A stretch of 64,000 bases of DNA. Origin: Hofstenia miamia (taxonomy: Eukaryota; Xenacoelomorpha; Acoela). This document shows positions 46,070 through 58,200 of the stretch, one piece after another. The notes beneath the pieces were generated by a model. It searched no databases, had not been told where the DNA came from, and was given only the letters and a program-made list of their open reading frames with translations. The stretch spans positions 994,871 to 1,058,870 of the forward strand of contig SCFE01000079.1 of the NCBI GenBank assembly GCA_004352715.1, in the 5' to 3' direction. Made by a program: the position numbers and the translations under genes. Positions within the stretch are counted from its first letter, which is position 1. Each line of letters opens with the position of its first letter.

Positions 46070-46150
46070 TATAAGAAAATCACATTGAACGTTTCGATTA
46101 TATTATATAATCATCATCAGGAAATAATTTGCGGCAAAAATAATTTTACA
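46034..46150 (-). mobile_element. Penelope-like element terminus with hammerhead-like core
   Basis: A (TA)n run (46034-46067) is followed, on the minus strand, by TTTTGCCGCAAATTATTTCC then CTGATGA...GAAAC, matching the 3' end of the Penelope-like copy at 33.2 kb. The core is CTGATGA (46120-46114), one extra T, a 7-bp stem GATTATA-TAA-TATAATC (46112-46096), then GAAAC. Penelope-like retroelements are known to carry minimal hammerhead ribozymes. Only the terminal region is present here. Confidence 0.6.
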
Positions 46151-46583
46151 ATTTATAAACTACTGTAGCATAATCTCTAATAAAAGACTCGATTTAAAAA
46201 CAAAAACAAAAGGAAAAGAAAAACATAAAACTCAAATAAGAAACTCGAATCAATTTATTAGAAATTAACTTCTAATGATTTTGCCACAATTGTAAAAGCA
46301 AATATCAGTTGCAACTCTTTTGACAAAACGTGTGTGGACATTAAGCTCCGCATTGATTTTAGCTTAACAACGGGTTCATGCAGAAGATAATTACGTGGAC
46401 ATCAAAAATTGGTTAGCGACTGGTACTTGCTTGATCGGTAAACATATTTATTAATTTTCATATAAATAGAAGCTAAGCGCTGTAAAATTGATGGAAATTT
46501 ACAATTTAATGGTTTACTCTTGATTCATCGGTTTATTTAATTATTATATGATGCGAAGCTAAGCGAACTTTGTGTGTGATGAT
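46151..46583. other. Intergenic sequence without supported gene
   Basis: AT-rich; nothing recognised before the MITE terminus at 46584. Confidence 0.5.
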
Positions 46584-47726
46584 CAGAGGCGCACCCAGAG
46601 GGGGGANNNNNNNNNNNNNNNNNNNNNNNNNNNNNNNNNNNNNNNNNNNNNNNNNNNNNNNNNNNNNNNNNNNNNNNNNNNNNNNNNNNNNNNNNNNNNN
46701 NNNNNNNNNNNNNNNNNNNNNNNNNNNNNNNNNNNNNNNNNNNNNNNNNNNNNNNNNNNNNNNNNNNNNNNNNNNNNNNNNNNNNNNNNNNNNNNNNNNN
46801 NNNNNNNNNNNNNNNNNNNNNNNNNNNNNNNNNNNNNNNNNNNNNNNNNNNNNNNNNNNNNNNNNNNNNNNNNNNNNNNNNNNNNNNNNNNNNNNNNNNN
46901 NNNNNNNNNNNNNNNNNNNNNNNNNNNNNNNNNNNNNNNNNNNNNNNNNNNNNNNNNNNNNNNNNNNNNNNNNNNNNNNNNNNNNNNNNNNNNNNNNNNN
47001 NNNNNNNNNNNNNNNNNNNNNNNNNNNNNNNNNNNNNNNNNNNNNNNNNNNNNNNNNNNNNNNNNNNNNNNNNNNNNNNNNNNNNNNNNNNNNNNNNNNN
47101 NNNNNNNNNNNNNNNNNNNNNNNNNNNNNNNNNNNNNNNNNNNNNNNNNNNNNNNNNNNNNNNNNNNNNNNNNNNNNNNNNNNNNNNNNNNNNNNNNNNN
47201 NNNNNNNNNNNNNNNNNNNNNNNNNNNNNNNNNNNNNNNNNNNNNNNNNNNNNNNNNNNNNNNNNNNNNNNNNNNNNNNNNNNNNNNNNNNNNNNNNNNN
47301 NNNNNNNNNNNNNNNNNNNNNNNNNNNNNNNNNNNNNNNNNNNNNNNNNNNNNNNNNNNNNNNNNNNNNNNNNNNNNNNNNNNNNNNNNNNNNNNNNNNN
47401 NNNNNNNNNNNNNNNNNNNNNNNNNNNNNNNNNNNNNNNNNNNNNNNNNNNNNNNNNNNNNNNNNNNNNNNNNNNNNNNNNNNNNNNNNNNNNNNNNNNN
47501 NNNNNNNNNNNNNNNNNNNNNNNNNNNNNNNNNNNNNNNNNNNNNNNNNNNNNNNNNNNNNNNNNNNNNNNNNNNNNNNNNNNNNNNNNNNNNNNNNNNN
47601 NNNNNNATATATATATGTATATTATATTAGGACTGTGATCCGGATTGTGAATTGAGTATACTGGATACCGGATAATTTCAAATAATTGACTGCCGGATAC
47701 CGGGTAATACATTGTTCAATTATTAA
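46584..47726. other. MITE terminus, 1000-bp gap and (TA)n
   Basis: CAGAGGCGCACCCAGAGGGG at 46584, the same left terminus as at 50679, runs straight into 1000 N (46607-47606). TA repeats follow at 47607, then a GGATACCGGATAATTT-type repeat at 47640-47710. The gap therefore probably holds the rest of a MITE with a (TA)n core. Confidence 0.8.
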
Positions 47727-48523
47727 TAGGGCAACCAAAAATATGACTTTTAAAAACAAAATGGGACCTTATTTTTATGATAAAATATGACGCAATTTAG
47801 TAAAATATGCCTTAAAATAGGACCCCTCCATTTTTCAAAATAATCCAATTAAGCAATATAAAACGTTTTTCTGGGAGCAAGATATAAAACAAGTACAAAA
47901 ACTGTTGCATAATAATACGTCAATTATAATAAGTTAATTTTTTAAAGCAACTACTTCACGAAATTATAATAGCAGCACATAAATTTCCATATATTATTGT
48001 GGTTAAGATCTCTGTCATAGGTTAAGAGTTTTCTTAACATGGAGAAACATCTCTCCACTGCCATTGTTGCTTGACATTTTCATAACTTGTCATACAAATG
48101 TCCATCCCCTTTCCTTTCATTATAGCAGTGAATCACTATTTTCTAACTGTGACTTGATATAGGCAATTATTTCACAGGCATCATTTCCAAGATCAAGGGT
48201 GGGAGTAATAACGACATCTGATGGAATTTTAACTCTGTCAAACATTTAACAACATTGATATTTTATGATGGCAGCCTTAATTGAGCAATTAGATTTTTAA
48301 CCTTAATATAATTTGATTGAATACGCATGACACAGTTATGCCCACGTGTGCCTCGCAAAATCCATGAAATAATAATGTATATAGTTATTTTAATATTTTT
48401 CAGCTGCCAGCATACATGGCTAGTCCTAGAAACGCGTCGACCGATGGGTCGGGTCGGATCAACAATTAGCTAGTAATTAAACTACTCGGGTTTAAGCCAG
48501 TAAGTACTTTAATTTAAATTGAA

Positions 48524-48558
<35 letters not shown>

Positions 48559-48593
48559 NATACTGAATGAGTATATAGTGGCATGTAATATCA

Positions 48594-48628
<35 letters not shown>

Positions 48629-48827
48629 AAATTATTTAAAGCAGTCACAATCCAGCAGTAATTCTTGTTTTTTCTTAATTTTATGAAACTAAGCAAAATA
48701 TAACTTTTTATGACTTTAAAACTTCCTATTTAACTGCACCCCACGTCTGAAAACCATCTAATTTTAAGCAGACTGCAAAATAGACCAACAGAAAAAAATA
48801 TGACTTTTATTACTTTTGGTTGCCCTA
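47727..48827 (-). mobile_element. hAT element with transposase C-terminal dimerisation domain remnant
   Basis: Ends TAGGGCAACCAAAA (47727) and inverted TTTTGGTTGCCCTA (48827), with the inner words ATGACTTTT inverted as well. On the minus strand at 48073-47954 one frame reads MAVERCFSMLRKLLTYDRDL then IWKFMCCYYNF, the conserved AVER-FS block of the hAT C-terminal dimerisation domain. The rest of the transposase is missing or replaced by two (TA)n runs (48526-48558 and 48596-48626) and a single N at 48559. The 8-bp flanks ATTATTAA and GCTATCAC match poorly, so the target duplication is decayed or absent. Confidence 0.78.
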
Positions 48828-48829
48828 GC

Positions 48830-49345
48830 TATCACATTGCGAAAATTCTGATTGTGCTGGGAATCACGCTCAGATCGACTTCAAACTACTTTTATTCTCT
48901 TCTAAACTTTATTTCACATCTAGAAAGTGCTTTTGAAGTTACTCTAAGCGAACCCACGAGCTGATCTTTTTTAAGAACCCTTAACCTGAACTTTTTGTAG
49001 GGGCAGGACACTGTAGGAAGTTATTTAATAAAGCAATTTTGAACTAGTCATTGTTTTAAATAAGTTCAAAAGTTAGTTCTAGATATAAACTATAATTTAG
49101 AAGAAAATAAAAGTGATCCGAAGCCGATCTGAGCATTATTAATTGCACAATTAACGTTTTATTAAGGGTCATTCTGTTAAAAAATTTCATTACGGCTATG
49201 ACATTGCGAAAATGCTGATTGTGCTGCGAATAATGCGCAGATTGACTTCGGACTGTTTTTATTCTGTTCTAAGCTTTATTTTATATCTAGAAAGGGCTTT
49301 TCAAGTTATTTTTAGAAAACCGAAGAGCTGATTTTGCTAAGACCG
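48830..49345. repeat. Fold-back repeat cluster: unit, inverted unit, unit
   Basis: A unit starting CATTGCGAAAATTCTGATTG occurs at about 48834-48985 and again, diverged, at 49202-49345. Between them 49079-49151 is the reverse complement of their cores (48851-48923 and 49218-49290): CTAGATATAAACTATAATTT versus inverted TTATATCTAG, and GATCCGAAGCCGATCTGAGC versus inverted GATTGACTTCGGAC. The cluster starts three bases after the hAT end. It is non-coding, with two potential cruciforms. Confidence 0.75.
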
Positions 49346-49640
49346 GCTGCGGTAAATTATTACTTCAAGCACCATTCAAAGTGTGGAAAAATTGTTCAAA
49401 TGTGTAGATTGTTGTATGTAATCATTTACTTTATCATTTAACAGTTAGACATACTAATATTCAATAAAATATTAAGCCCCCTTATAATAGAAACTTAGTT
49501 ATATTTAGCGCCATTATAATAGTTCAATTTAGCTTGTATTCAGCGTCCTTGTAATAGTTCATTTTGGCAAAATTTGGAAGCGCCTATCTCCTAAACTAAT
49601 ACCCCTAATTTGCTCAAATTTACTGCAGAATTGAAGCATT

Positions 49641-49788
49641 ATCACAGAAGACAGCATTGTTATGTACAGCTAGAGTCCTGAGGAAAGCTCTCAGACTCCC
49701 TGGGAGTCTCGGGGTGAGTACCCCGAGCTGAGAGGGATACCAGCATGAAGCTGTGAGAAGTAAGAATAATAATAATAATAATAATAAG
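49641..49788 (+). mobile_element. Dong-like LINE, 3' end only, with TAA tail
   Basis: About 125 bp match the last part of the 37.2-38.1 kb element: CACAGAAGACAGCATTGTTA, ACAGCTAGAGTCCTGAGGAA, AGCTCTCAGACTCCCTGGGA and GGGATACCAGCATGAAGCTG. It ends GAGAAGTAAG followed by eight AAT units (49765-49788). The frame keeps RVLRKALRLPG, then diverges and stops later than in the longer copy. The inner stem-loop is TCGGGGT-GAGT-ACCCCGA (49709-49726) inside CTCTCA...TGAGAG (49688-49734), with a second hairpin GACTCC-CTG-GGAGTC (49694-49708). Confidence 0.88.
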
Positions 49789-50678
49789 AGTCAAAAGCAA
49801 TTTATTATTTCTTGCTTGTACAAATGTAGAAAAGGAAAATAATACAAAATCTACAAACTACAAATATATATATATATTTATATATATAAAAGTTTTTAGT
49901 ATTTTTTAATACATACTGTATTTGGCAACAAATTAAAGAAATATAAACGAATTCTCACAGTTGACTTAGTATCACATCTTAACGTAAAACTTATTTATGG
50001 TTCCTTTACATATAGACACCCATTAATTAGTCGAAACGCTAATACACATTTCAAACTTTTGATCCCAACACCACTGATAATTAAAATTTTATTTACCTCA
50101 CTTTGTAGTCAGACATTCTGATATTCTGTTGTGGATACCGCATACTTTAAACGGAAACAAAAGTCTCTGAAGAACAATTCTCTTTAGTATTATAGCTTTG
50201 CAAAAGAAATCTCCAAAAAACGTCGTTCAATTCTTTTGCACAATCCAACATCCAATTAACTATTGATTTCTTCTTGGTCTCTGAACATGTATTCTAAATT
50301 AGAACAGATAGTTTCATAGAGTTAAGAAGCTTCTTCAAACACTATTTAATTAAAGTTTGCAAAATAAGGAAAATTGGGTAGAAATCCATATTGAAAGATC
50401 ATGCATGTGATTGTAGATTCAGAACATATACATTAGTTGATGTAAATTGAACCTACGGATGTTAAGGGATTCAAAAAAAATTGCAATGCTGATGCCAATG
50501 AGCTGGTAAAATATTTCGGATTCACCATTTTTCTCACATATTTAATAAAGATTTTAAATCACTTGAAATGTTCTGGATATTTTTAAGATGTGGCCTTGAT
50601 ATTAAAAAATTGCAGATCGAATGCGGATAAAATTTTTAATAGTTTGCGAATGCAATCAATGCCTACTTCGGAGGAATT
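49789..50678. other. Intergenic sequence without supported gene
   Basis: A short imperfect TA run at 49866-49888; otherwise nothing recognised. The frames at 50590-50835 run into MITE sequence and are discounted. Confidence 0.5.
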
Positions 50679-50769
50679 CAGAGGCGCACCCAGAGGGGGG
50701 GAACTGGGGAACGTTCCCCCTCAACAGAGCAGAGATGCTTCCATTCCTCATGAAATGTTTGCCTATAAC
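50679..50769. mobile_element. MITE left-end fragment CAGAGGCGCACCC
   Basis: Begins CAGAGGCGCACCCAGAGGGG and continues GGGAACTGGGGAACGTTCCC, a GC-rich hairpin-like block. It is cut off by the MITE at 50770. Confidence 0.7.
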
Positions 50770-51019
50770 CAGTGGCATACGCAAGCTGTGGATTGTCCTT
50801 CAGTGAGTTTTTCAAAATTGCCTTTGACTGGTTAAACAAAAAAATTTTCGTTAAAAAATATTAAGAAAGTCCAAATTTAGGTTGTAAAATGCATTTCTTA
50901 GTGTCGAATTCATCAATATTTCCAAAGAATTTTAGGGGCTTGCCCCGCTTTTTGTTATTTACGGGCCGTAAGTTACGGCGGAGATATTCCACCGTTGGAA
51001 AACCCTGCGTACGCCCCTA
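50770..51019. mobile_element. hAT MITE, 250 bp, with perfect target duplication
   Basis: Ends CAGTGGCATACGC (50770) and inverted GCGTACGCCCCTA (51019). The perfect 8-bp duplication CCTATAAC (50762-50769 and 51020-51027) shows a hAT-type insertion. Internal AGGGGCTTGCCCCGC and TTACGGGCCGTAAGTTACGG are GC-rich. Relatives are at 10390-10605 (within copy A) and 38379-38570. Confidence 0.9.
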
Positions 51020-51027
51020 CCTATAAC

Positions 51028-52678
51028 AATTGTACAACATAATATGTAAATAACTCTTGGTTCTATACTCTATGTCTGCAAGGGTAGACAATATTAAATT
51101 GATATTGCAATTATTGCAATAATTGCAAATTAATTAACCTATTGAATATTTTAAAAAATCAATTGCCAAATATTTAAGATTCACTTAAATCTTGCTGAAA
51201 TATATAATCAATTCCCGATTCCAGAAGCATTATCATCCTGTCTAGTAAATTTATATAGAATTGGCTGTGGAATGTACTGGATAATTTGATGACCCAAAAA
51301 TGTGTAATGCTTCCACAACCCAATTCACCATTTTATGCATATTGAAGGCTTAACATTAACCTTATTGCGCACCATTGTGATATTCTGTCGGATACCTCAC
51401 CTTATCATGCCAAACCAAAAGAAATTAAACTATGATCACCGCATTTATATATAGTATGTATGACAGAACCAAATTTGCCATTAGCAATTATGATTAATGG
51501 CAATATTTAAGTTTTGATTTTGTAGAACAATTTCTTCTTACTGCTAACAGACGTATGAACTATAAGTAATCCTTTTTGTTATCTCACAATTATGATTTTT
51601 CTTTGAAAAATTTTTTATGTGTTATATATTGATTTTTATTAATAAACTAGTTAACTTACTATGATTTTTGATATAATATTTTTATTCTAATTGTTGCCAA
51701 AAGTTGGCAATAATCTATTGTTTGAAACGCAAAAAATGATTAATTTACTAAACAAGAAACATCTATTTGTAGGGTTCCAATTAAAAATTGCCTACTCCTG
51801 CGTTTCTGTAATTTATGGCGAGGGGCAATTTAATGCGCTACTTAAGTGAAACTAAGAATGAGAAATATAGCCATTTTCAATGAAATGTTTATGAAGTTAT
51901 AGCTTACTGGGGTGAAAATGATTTGAACACGCTTTCTGTATACATTAACTTGTAGTGAAATATTGTGAATTATATAGCAATGCTAATAATAATTCAAATT
52001 ATGGCAAGTTGCAAAACGTAACTAATGGTTTTTTCTGTCAGCTTAATTCGAAATGATCCCCAATCCTGTGCATTTTTCTGTTATCAGGAGTTGAAGTCAG
52101 AGATAAACCTGAACTAATCACTACATTTGTAGTGAATGCCATATAATTTTTTAACGTTTTGAAATTGTATGTATATTAGTATCATATACTCTTGAAGAAC
52201 TGAATTTAGAATTTCCAATTCAATGCCCAGATTTTATTGATGGTTTCTATTCTAAAATACCTTACTTTGATATAGCAAGCCGCAAAATTGTAGAAAACTT
52301 CTTAAAAAATCTCATGAAAATATGCCGAATCGGAATTAAGTGGGTTGGAGCGGCTTCAGGCTGAGCAGGGATTGGCCTAAATTTTCTGATAAGATTTATT
52401 AAACTCTAAGAAGTAAGACATTTTCTAGAAATCACTCTGCTACAAAATTAAAGAAGTGTTTCCTATTCAAATTGGAACAGTTAACAGTGCATCAGCCTGT
52501 ATTCAAAACCCGCCTCACCCACTGATCTACGGGGCAATAAGTGTGTTAGCCATCCTAATAAAGGTTGCATTAGTGAAGTGTAGGGAGAAATAATACATTA
52601 TTAGTAATTGATAACATAAACATTTATAATGCGTGTTCCGTTTGTTAGGTTAAAATGAAATATATACAATATATATGA
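51028..52678. other. Intergenic sequence without supported gene
   Basis: No frame over 60 codons and no repeat recognised. Confidence 0.55.
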
Positions 52679-52751
52679 GTATATATATATATATATATAT
52701 ATACATACATAATAGTTCCCTTCCTCATAGAAAAAGCTGGGTGCGCCCCTG
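52679..52751. mobile_element. (TA)n core and right end of CAGRGGCGCACCC-type MITE
   Basis: A TA/CATA tract (52679-52711) is followed by AGTTCCCTTCCTCATAGAAA and AAGCTGGGTGCGCCCCTG, matching 13720-13758 apart from small indels. The left end was not found. Confidence 0.7.
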
Positions 52752-53730
52752 GTGATGATCAAAGGCTGTGTGCGAGGGGATAGTCAAGTAGATTTCAGCC
52801 TCGATAATTACATGCATTTAGGTTATGGCTAGGTGTAGGAAAGTTTTTCTCGATCGCTTAGCTCACCACCAGTTGCTTGTGTGACATATAGTAATGAATG
52901 CTTGAAAGGCGAGAAGCCACCATAAGGATGATTACCATGTTTGTTATTAACATTATTTTAGATCCAAATTGCTGACCCATAAGAGACTGATAAGAGACCG
53001 TATTGTTTATATTTTAATTATATGTAGGTTAGGAGCTGCCGTAGTTTATAGAATCCGTTTTAACTTGTTTGCAGCTAGTGCTGTGCCAGTTGTACATGTC
53101 AGCCCTCATTGCGATATATGTTTATTTTAATTAGATGCAGGAAACTGCCTTGATTATATATTAGCTATTTTTTAACTATGCAGTGGCAGTTAGTATCTGG
53201 TTGCGAGTCTATTATATTCACACATTAAGTCTATGCAAATTGAGAATGAGAACTAAGTCGAGTAGTGGCTGGGATTTATTACACCATAAGTAAGGCACAC
53301 ATAACAAAACTCTTTTAATGAGACTGAGCTGAGTGGCAGCGGATGGAACGATGGATGCGGATGGGTGGAATGGAATCGAACTGTTGGATAAACCTGCGAA
53401 CTGTCTTTAAGATACTGCATCGGGCAAGTGCATCCAGCTTGTTCTCTCTTGACCTCTACTTTCAGAGATGCTACCTAAATACTAGTGATGAATAGTTGTA
53501 TTAACCCAGGAATATTAATTAAGTTATATCTCTGTGATTATACTATTGCAAAAGAAAAAGAGTGTGAAAGTACTCATTAACCCGCACGATGGAATCTGCA
53601 GGCAGTCATACCTAAATTGTACAACGTTATTATGTACATCCCTTGCCTGGGTGATGATGTAACACTACACTAAAATTATAGAATGAAATCTAAAATAAAT
53701 ATAAATACTTAGTTTGATTAATTTGTTTAT
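52752..53730. other. Intergenic sequence without supported gene
   Basis: Nothing recognised; the last about 80 bases are the non-coding tail of the Penelope-like element that follows. Confidence 0.5.
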
Positions 53731-54671
53731 TTAATAACTTTGTTTTTCGATGATGTTAATTTCTGGAATTTTTGTATATTTTGTTCTTGTAATGATCTTA
53801 AAATTTTCAATGTTGATATTATGAATGTGATTAAAAATTTCTGATGTTAAATGGCCATTGATGTGCTCTTTGATTCGCCAAACAAAATGACGGATGGTTT
53901 CATCGATGTATGATTTCTTACAATCATCACAAGTATATTTATAAACTAATAATGAAGCCAATCCTTTTGATATTTGATCTTTGATGCGAATTAAATTTAG
54001 TGTTTTGAATGATTGAAATATTGGAATAATCTTTGTAAATTTTAAAATTGTATTAAATGATCGTAGCTTATTTTTCAATTGAATTCTATTATTTTCAATG
54101 AATGGTAATTTCCAATATATGTCTATCTTAGTTTTTTATATCTTCATCAGATTTTTCATAATTAGTTGCCAATAAACATTGATCTGCAATTTTTTTATAA
54201 GATGATGTGGATATCCATTATCATGAAACATGTCATATAATTGATCTAAGGAATTTGTAATTTTCAAATATATTGATGATATTTTGATAATTCTTTGACA
54301 TAAATATCTGATTGTATTTAACTTATGCTTTAGATCACAATAAGAATCAAATGGTATGAAAGACCGCTGTTCGTTTTCTAAGTAAATATTTCAATTTCAT
54401 ATGATTTTCCAAGATTTGTTACTGTAGCATCTAAAAAATTTATCTTCTCATTTTCTTGTTCTAATGTAAATTTTATTTCAGATAATTGATTATTTATAAA
54501 GTCAAAAAAGTCGTCAATTTCATTTTGAATATGAAATGCAGCAAACACATCATCAACATATCTATGATAGCATAGAAATTCATTGCCTTCAAATTCAGAT
54601 TCAATTACATCCATTGCAAAACTATCCATTGTAGGGCCTAAGGCTGACCTCAGCCATTCCATCAATCTGTT

Positions 54672-54702
<31 letters not shown>

Positions 54703-55067
54703 ATTAAACAAAAACGCAGTATCTAATCATGCCGTTTCAAGGAGTCTTTTAAGAGAACTGTGACAAATTGGCAAAGTATCTTTTGGAATCACATTTAATA
54801 TGTGATCAATCGTTTTTGTGACTGGAATATTAATGAAAGGGGACTTCACATCAAAGCTAATTATAGTTTTGGAATGTGATTTTTCATTGAACACATTTTT
54901 CAGAATATTTGTAAAATTGAAAGTATCTGATAAATTATAATTTGAGGGAATACATTTCTTAATGAGATCATCTAACTATACACTTAAGTTATATTTTGTA
55001 GAATTTATCATTGAAAAAATCGAGCGGAAAGGAGGATTTAATTCATCTTTGTGAATTTTTGCTAAAC

Positions 55068-55071
<4 letters not shown>
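53731..55071 (-). pseudogene. Penelope-like retroelement Pol (reverse transcriptase and GIY-YIG)
   Basis: On the minus strand, in order: MYGLAKIHKDELNPPFRSIF (55071-55010; the YGLPKIHK and LRPI motifs), KYNLSV...SNYNLSDTFNFTNI, SFDVKSPFINIPVTKTIDHI (54865; RT motif A), MEWLRSALGPTMDSF (54660; motif B, GSPLGP-like), YHRYVDDVFAAF (54575; catalytic YVDD), KFTLEQENEKINFLDATV (54460), and a GIY-YIG endonuclease YKYTCDDCKKSYIDETIRHF (53940-53880). The G of YIG is D here, a change expected to damage the nuclease. Stops (54371 region, 54725) and a (TA)n run at 54675-54698 inserted just before motif B disable it. The 5' side ends at the TA tract and gap from 55072. Confidence 0.88.
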
Positions 55072-55103
<32 letters not shown>

Positions 55104-55175
55104 NNNNNNNNNNNNNNNNNNNNNNNNNNNNNNNNNNNNNNNNNNNNNNNNNNNNNNNNNNNNNNNNNNNNNNNN

Positions 55176-55210
<35 letters not shown>

Positions 55211-55234
55211 TATATATATAGTTTCCTCCATAAT
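55072..55234. other. (TA)n tract around a 72-bp gap
   Basis: TA runs on both sides of N 55104-55175. The Penelope remnant abuts the left side and the hAT copy B, with its target duplication, the right side. Confidence 0.95.
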
Positions 55235-58200
55235 CAGGGGCCCAGCTAACCGGGGGTGCTGGGGGTGATGCACCCTCCGAATATTTTTTCTTATGGGGCA
55301 GCAAAATGACCATTTTAACAGATGTTGCGTTCACTTAATTTTCCATTCATTTTCTAAATTTACAATGCTGTCAGTCCATCTCTTTCAACATTTTTTTGAA
55401 ATATATACTTGAATAAGTGATTTGTGTTTTCTCTGTAAATTCAATTCTTGAATCTCAGACATTACAAGTAAGACACAAAATCTATATTTTCGACCTATTC
55501 CATTTGTTCTAATAGTCTAATTTAAACAAAAGATTGTTTTATAATAACCAAAATACGTTTACATTGAAGTCATACAGAGTGTTGAACACTTTCTCCAGAA
55601 TAGGAAGAGACTTGTAAAACTACCAGGCTAGTCAGTCTTAAAAAGTTATTTCATTTGTGCAATCTCTGCATAAAAAAGAGAATTCAAAAGAACACATTAC
55701 GAATACAAGTCAACATTTTGTTAATGTAAACCACATTGACTGAATATTTGCTTCAGCACACTGTTAGAACTAAAGCAGTTCTAGCTTCAATGCCTAAGTT
55801 AGTGTTCTGTGGCAAAGCAATTTTCTTAGCAGTAGCCGTGTGGAAAATAAATTTTGTACTTCGAGGGCAGTTGGCCGTAAGACTTTGGACGTATCTTGCA
55901 GTTGGCTTTAAGCCTTTAGCCGTATCTAGCTGCTAGCAGTGATTTTTCGCCGTAGTCAGCGTTTTTACTACAACTAGGTGCAATGCAAAGATTCAAGCAT
56001 GCTCATACATTGAACAACTAAAGAAAATCGTGAAAATGTTTAAGTTTTAAAAACAACAATGCAAATATATATCATGGAAACAAATTGTTCATCATAATGT
56101 TAAAAAAATTTAAGCGAGGAAATAACTAAAATTTCGTATTTCCTCATCAAATAAACAGGTTTTCACATCTATTTTGTGTTGCAGATGTAGCATGTAAATG
56201 TCTGATATTGAATGCAAATCGGGGATGTAATGTGACCTTTCGTATTAACTAATACCCTTGTACATGCATTAATGCATTAATAATCAAAGAGACATCACTA
56301 GTACTTTCAGAAATGAATTTTAGCTGGTATTTTAATCGTAAAACAAAGTCTTTGACCATAGACGACGGTTGGACGCGGCTACAGCCTGCTAACGGACCAG
56401 AGAATACTAGCATATATATGGAAATATAGTCCCATTTGTGACATCTAATATCAAATAGCAATTTTGTTGTGACCAATATATCGGTACATCTTTTTAGGGT
56501 GTAGCAACAACTCAATAATTTACAGAATGTTAGTGATACATAACAGTTTACTGCATGAGTTTTGCAATATATTGTGGCCATACATAGATGACTTTAAGTT
56601 ATTTATTCTTATTCTATAAAAGTTTACTTTTATTGTGAACAATTCTGGAAATTGAAGGCTGAGGTAAGGTTAAAAGTATTCCAAAATTATATTATGATTG
56701 AATAGTAAATTTGGTTCAACTTATAGTCAGCTTAATTAACTACTAGTAAGGGTATGGAGGCCCACTCTGTCCCAAAAGTTGGCTTGTACATGATTAGGGA
56801 AAAATTCAATGAAACTAAGTGGGACTAAGACCACCAAAATACTTGTCCTGCAGAACCATAATCACTAGTTCTAAGAGTTATGGAAAGATCTGGGCATTTA
56901 TGAAACATTATGGAAATGTTTTAAAATAGTTGTGGAAATGGAATGGAAATAGAAAACAATTTCAAATCCATATGCAAGCCTGGCTTAAATGCAGCTTAAT
57001 TAGTTTTTAAGGAACTCTTTTAGTAGGCCTAAATAATTTTATTTAGCTTTTTTCTAAGCAGCTTTCAATTTGGAAAGTTAACTTTTGGTAGATCTAATTT
57101 ATTTTTATCTGATACCATAGAAGAATCAACAAGTTGCAATGTAACCCAGGGTGTTAAATCCCAATCATTACTTAGTCAATCTCAATTTTCTATCCTATGT
57201 TTCAGGTGCGTATGTAGAATTTTCTAATAGGGGACATCTCTGTTGTGATCATATAAGTGACCAAAATTACAGTTAAGCCCACGAAATTTATCAAAATATT
57301 CAAAAACAGACCTTCATTTCTAAATTATTTTAATTTTTTGGCGAAATTTAATCAATCAAAATCGATTTTTAAGCCCCCCTTCTGTACATCACTTCTATTT
57401 TTTATTAATCGCATGTTTGTATTACTTTTTATTTGACATATTTTATTTTGCTTTCAGCTATTATTTTAATATACCACTAAAAATTGGCCAAATATAAATT
57501 CAGTCCAGTGAAAGTCAGAATAGAAAACACATATTTCCACTTTTCCTGTTTAAGCATTTGCATTCTTGAGGCTGTTGTTTCCAGCAAATGATCTCTTAGT
57601 AAGCTCAGAATGATCAAGAATTGGTTGAAAGCAATGATGAGTGATGACTGAATAGAAAACCTTTCTGTTCTTTTATTGCGAAAAATATTTGAAAGAAAAT
57701 TTGAAAGTGGATAGTGTAATAAAAACTTATTATTACAATTGAAGAAACAGTCATTGGGTTTTTATATGTGTAGTTCAAGTTTTCACATCATATTGATTTG
57801 TTAACTAAGTTTTGCTTATGCACATAGACTTTTAGCAGAAGCATTTTAAAATTGAATTAGGGTAGGGGAACATTAAATGCTTTTAATTTTAATTGATTAA
57901 TTTCAATAGGATTGCATGAGATAGACTTTTGTTTTGAAGCTTAAATTGTTGTGTAACAAATATAGAATGTAATTTTAGACTACATGCAACATATTTTTTA
58001 TTATTTTGTCAACATTTGGAAATTTATAATGAGGATAGTAAAAAAGCTAAGGCAAAAATGTGCATAATCAAAAGATTTTAAAAATGCTCTGACTGTGATT
58101 TTTTCCAGGGTAATTAATCGTAGTGTTTGACTCATGGCATTATTTCATTTTTCCCATATTTGCTGATCAAATTATGAATTGATAAGCCCAATATCAAGGT

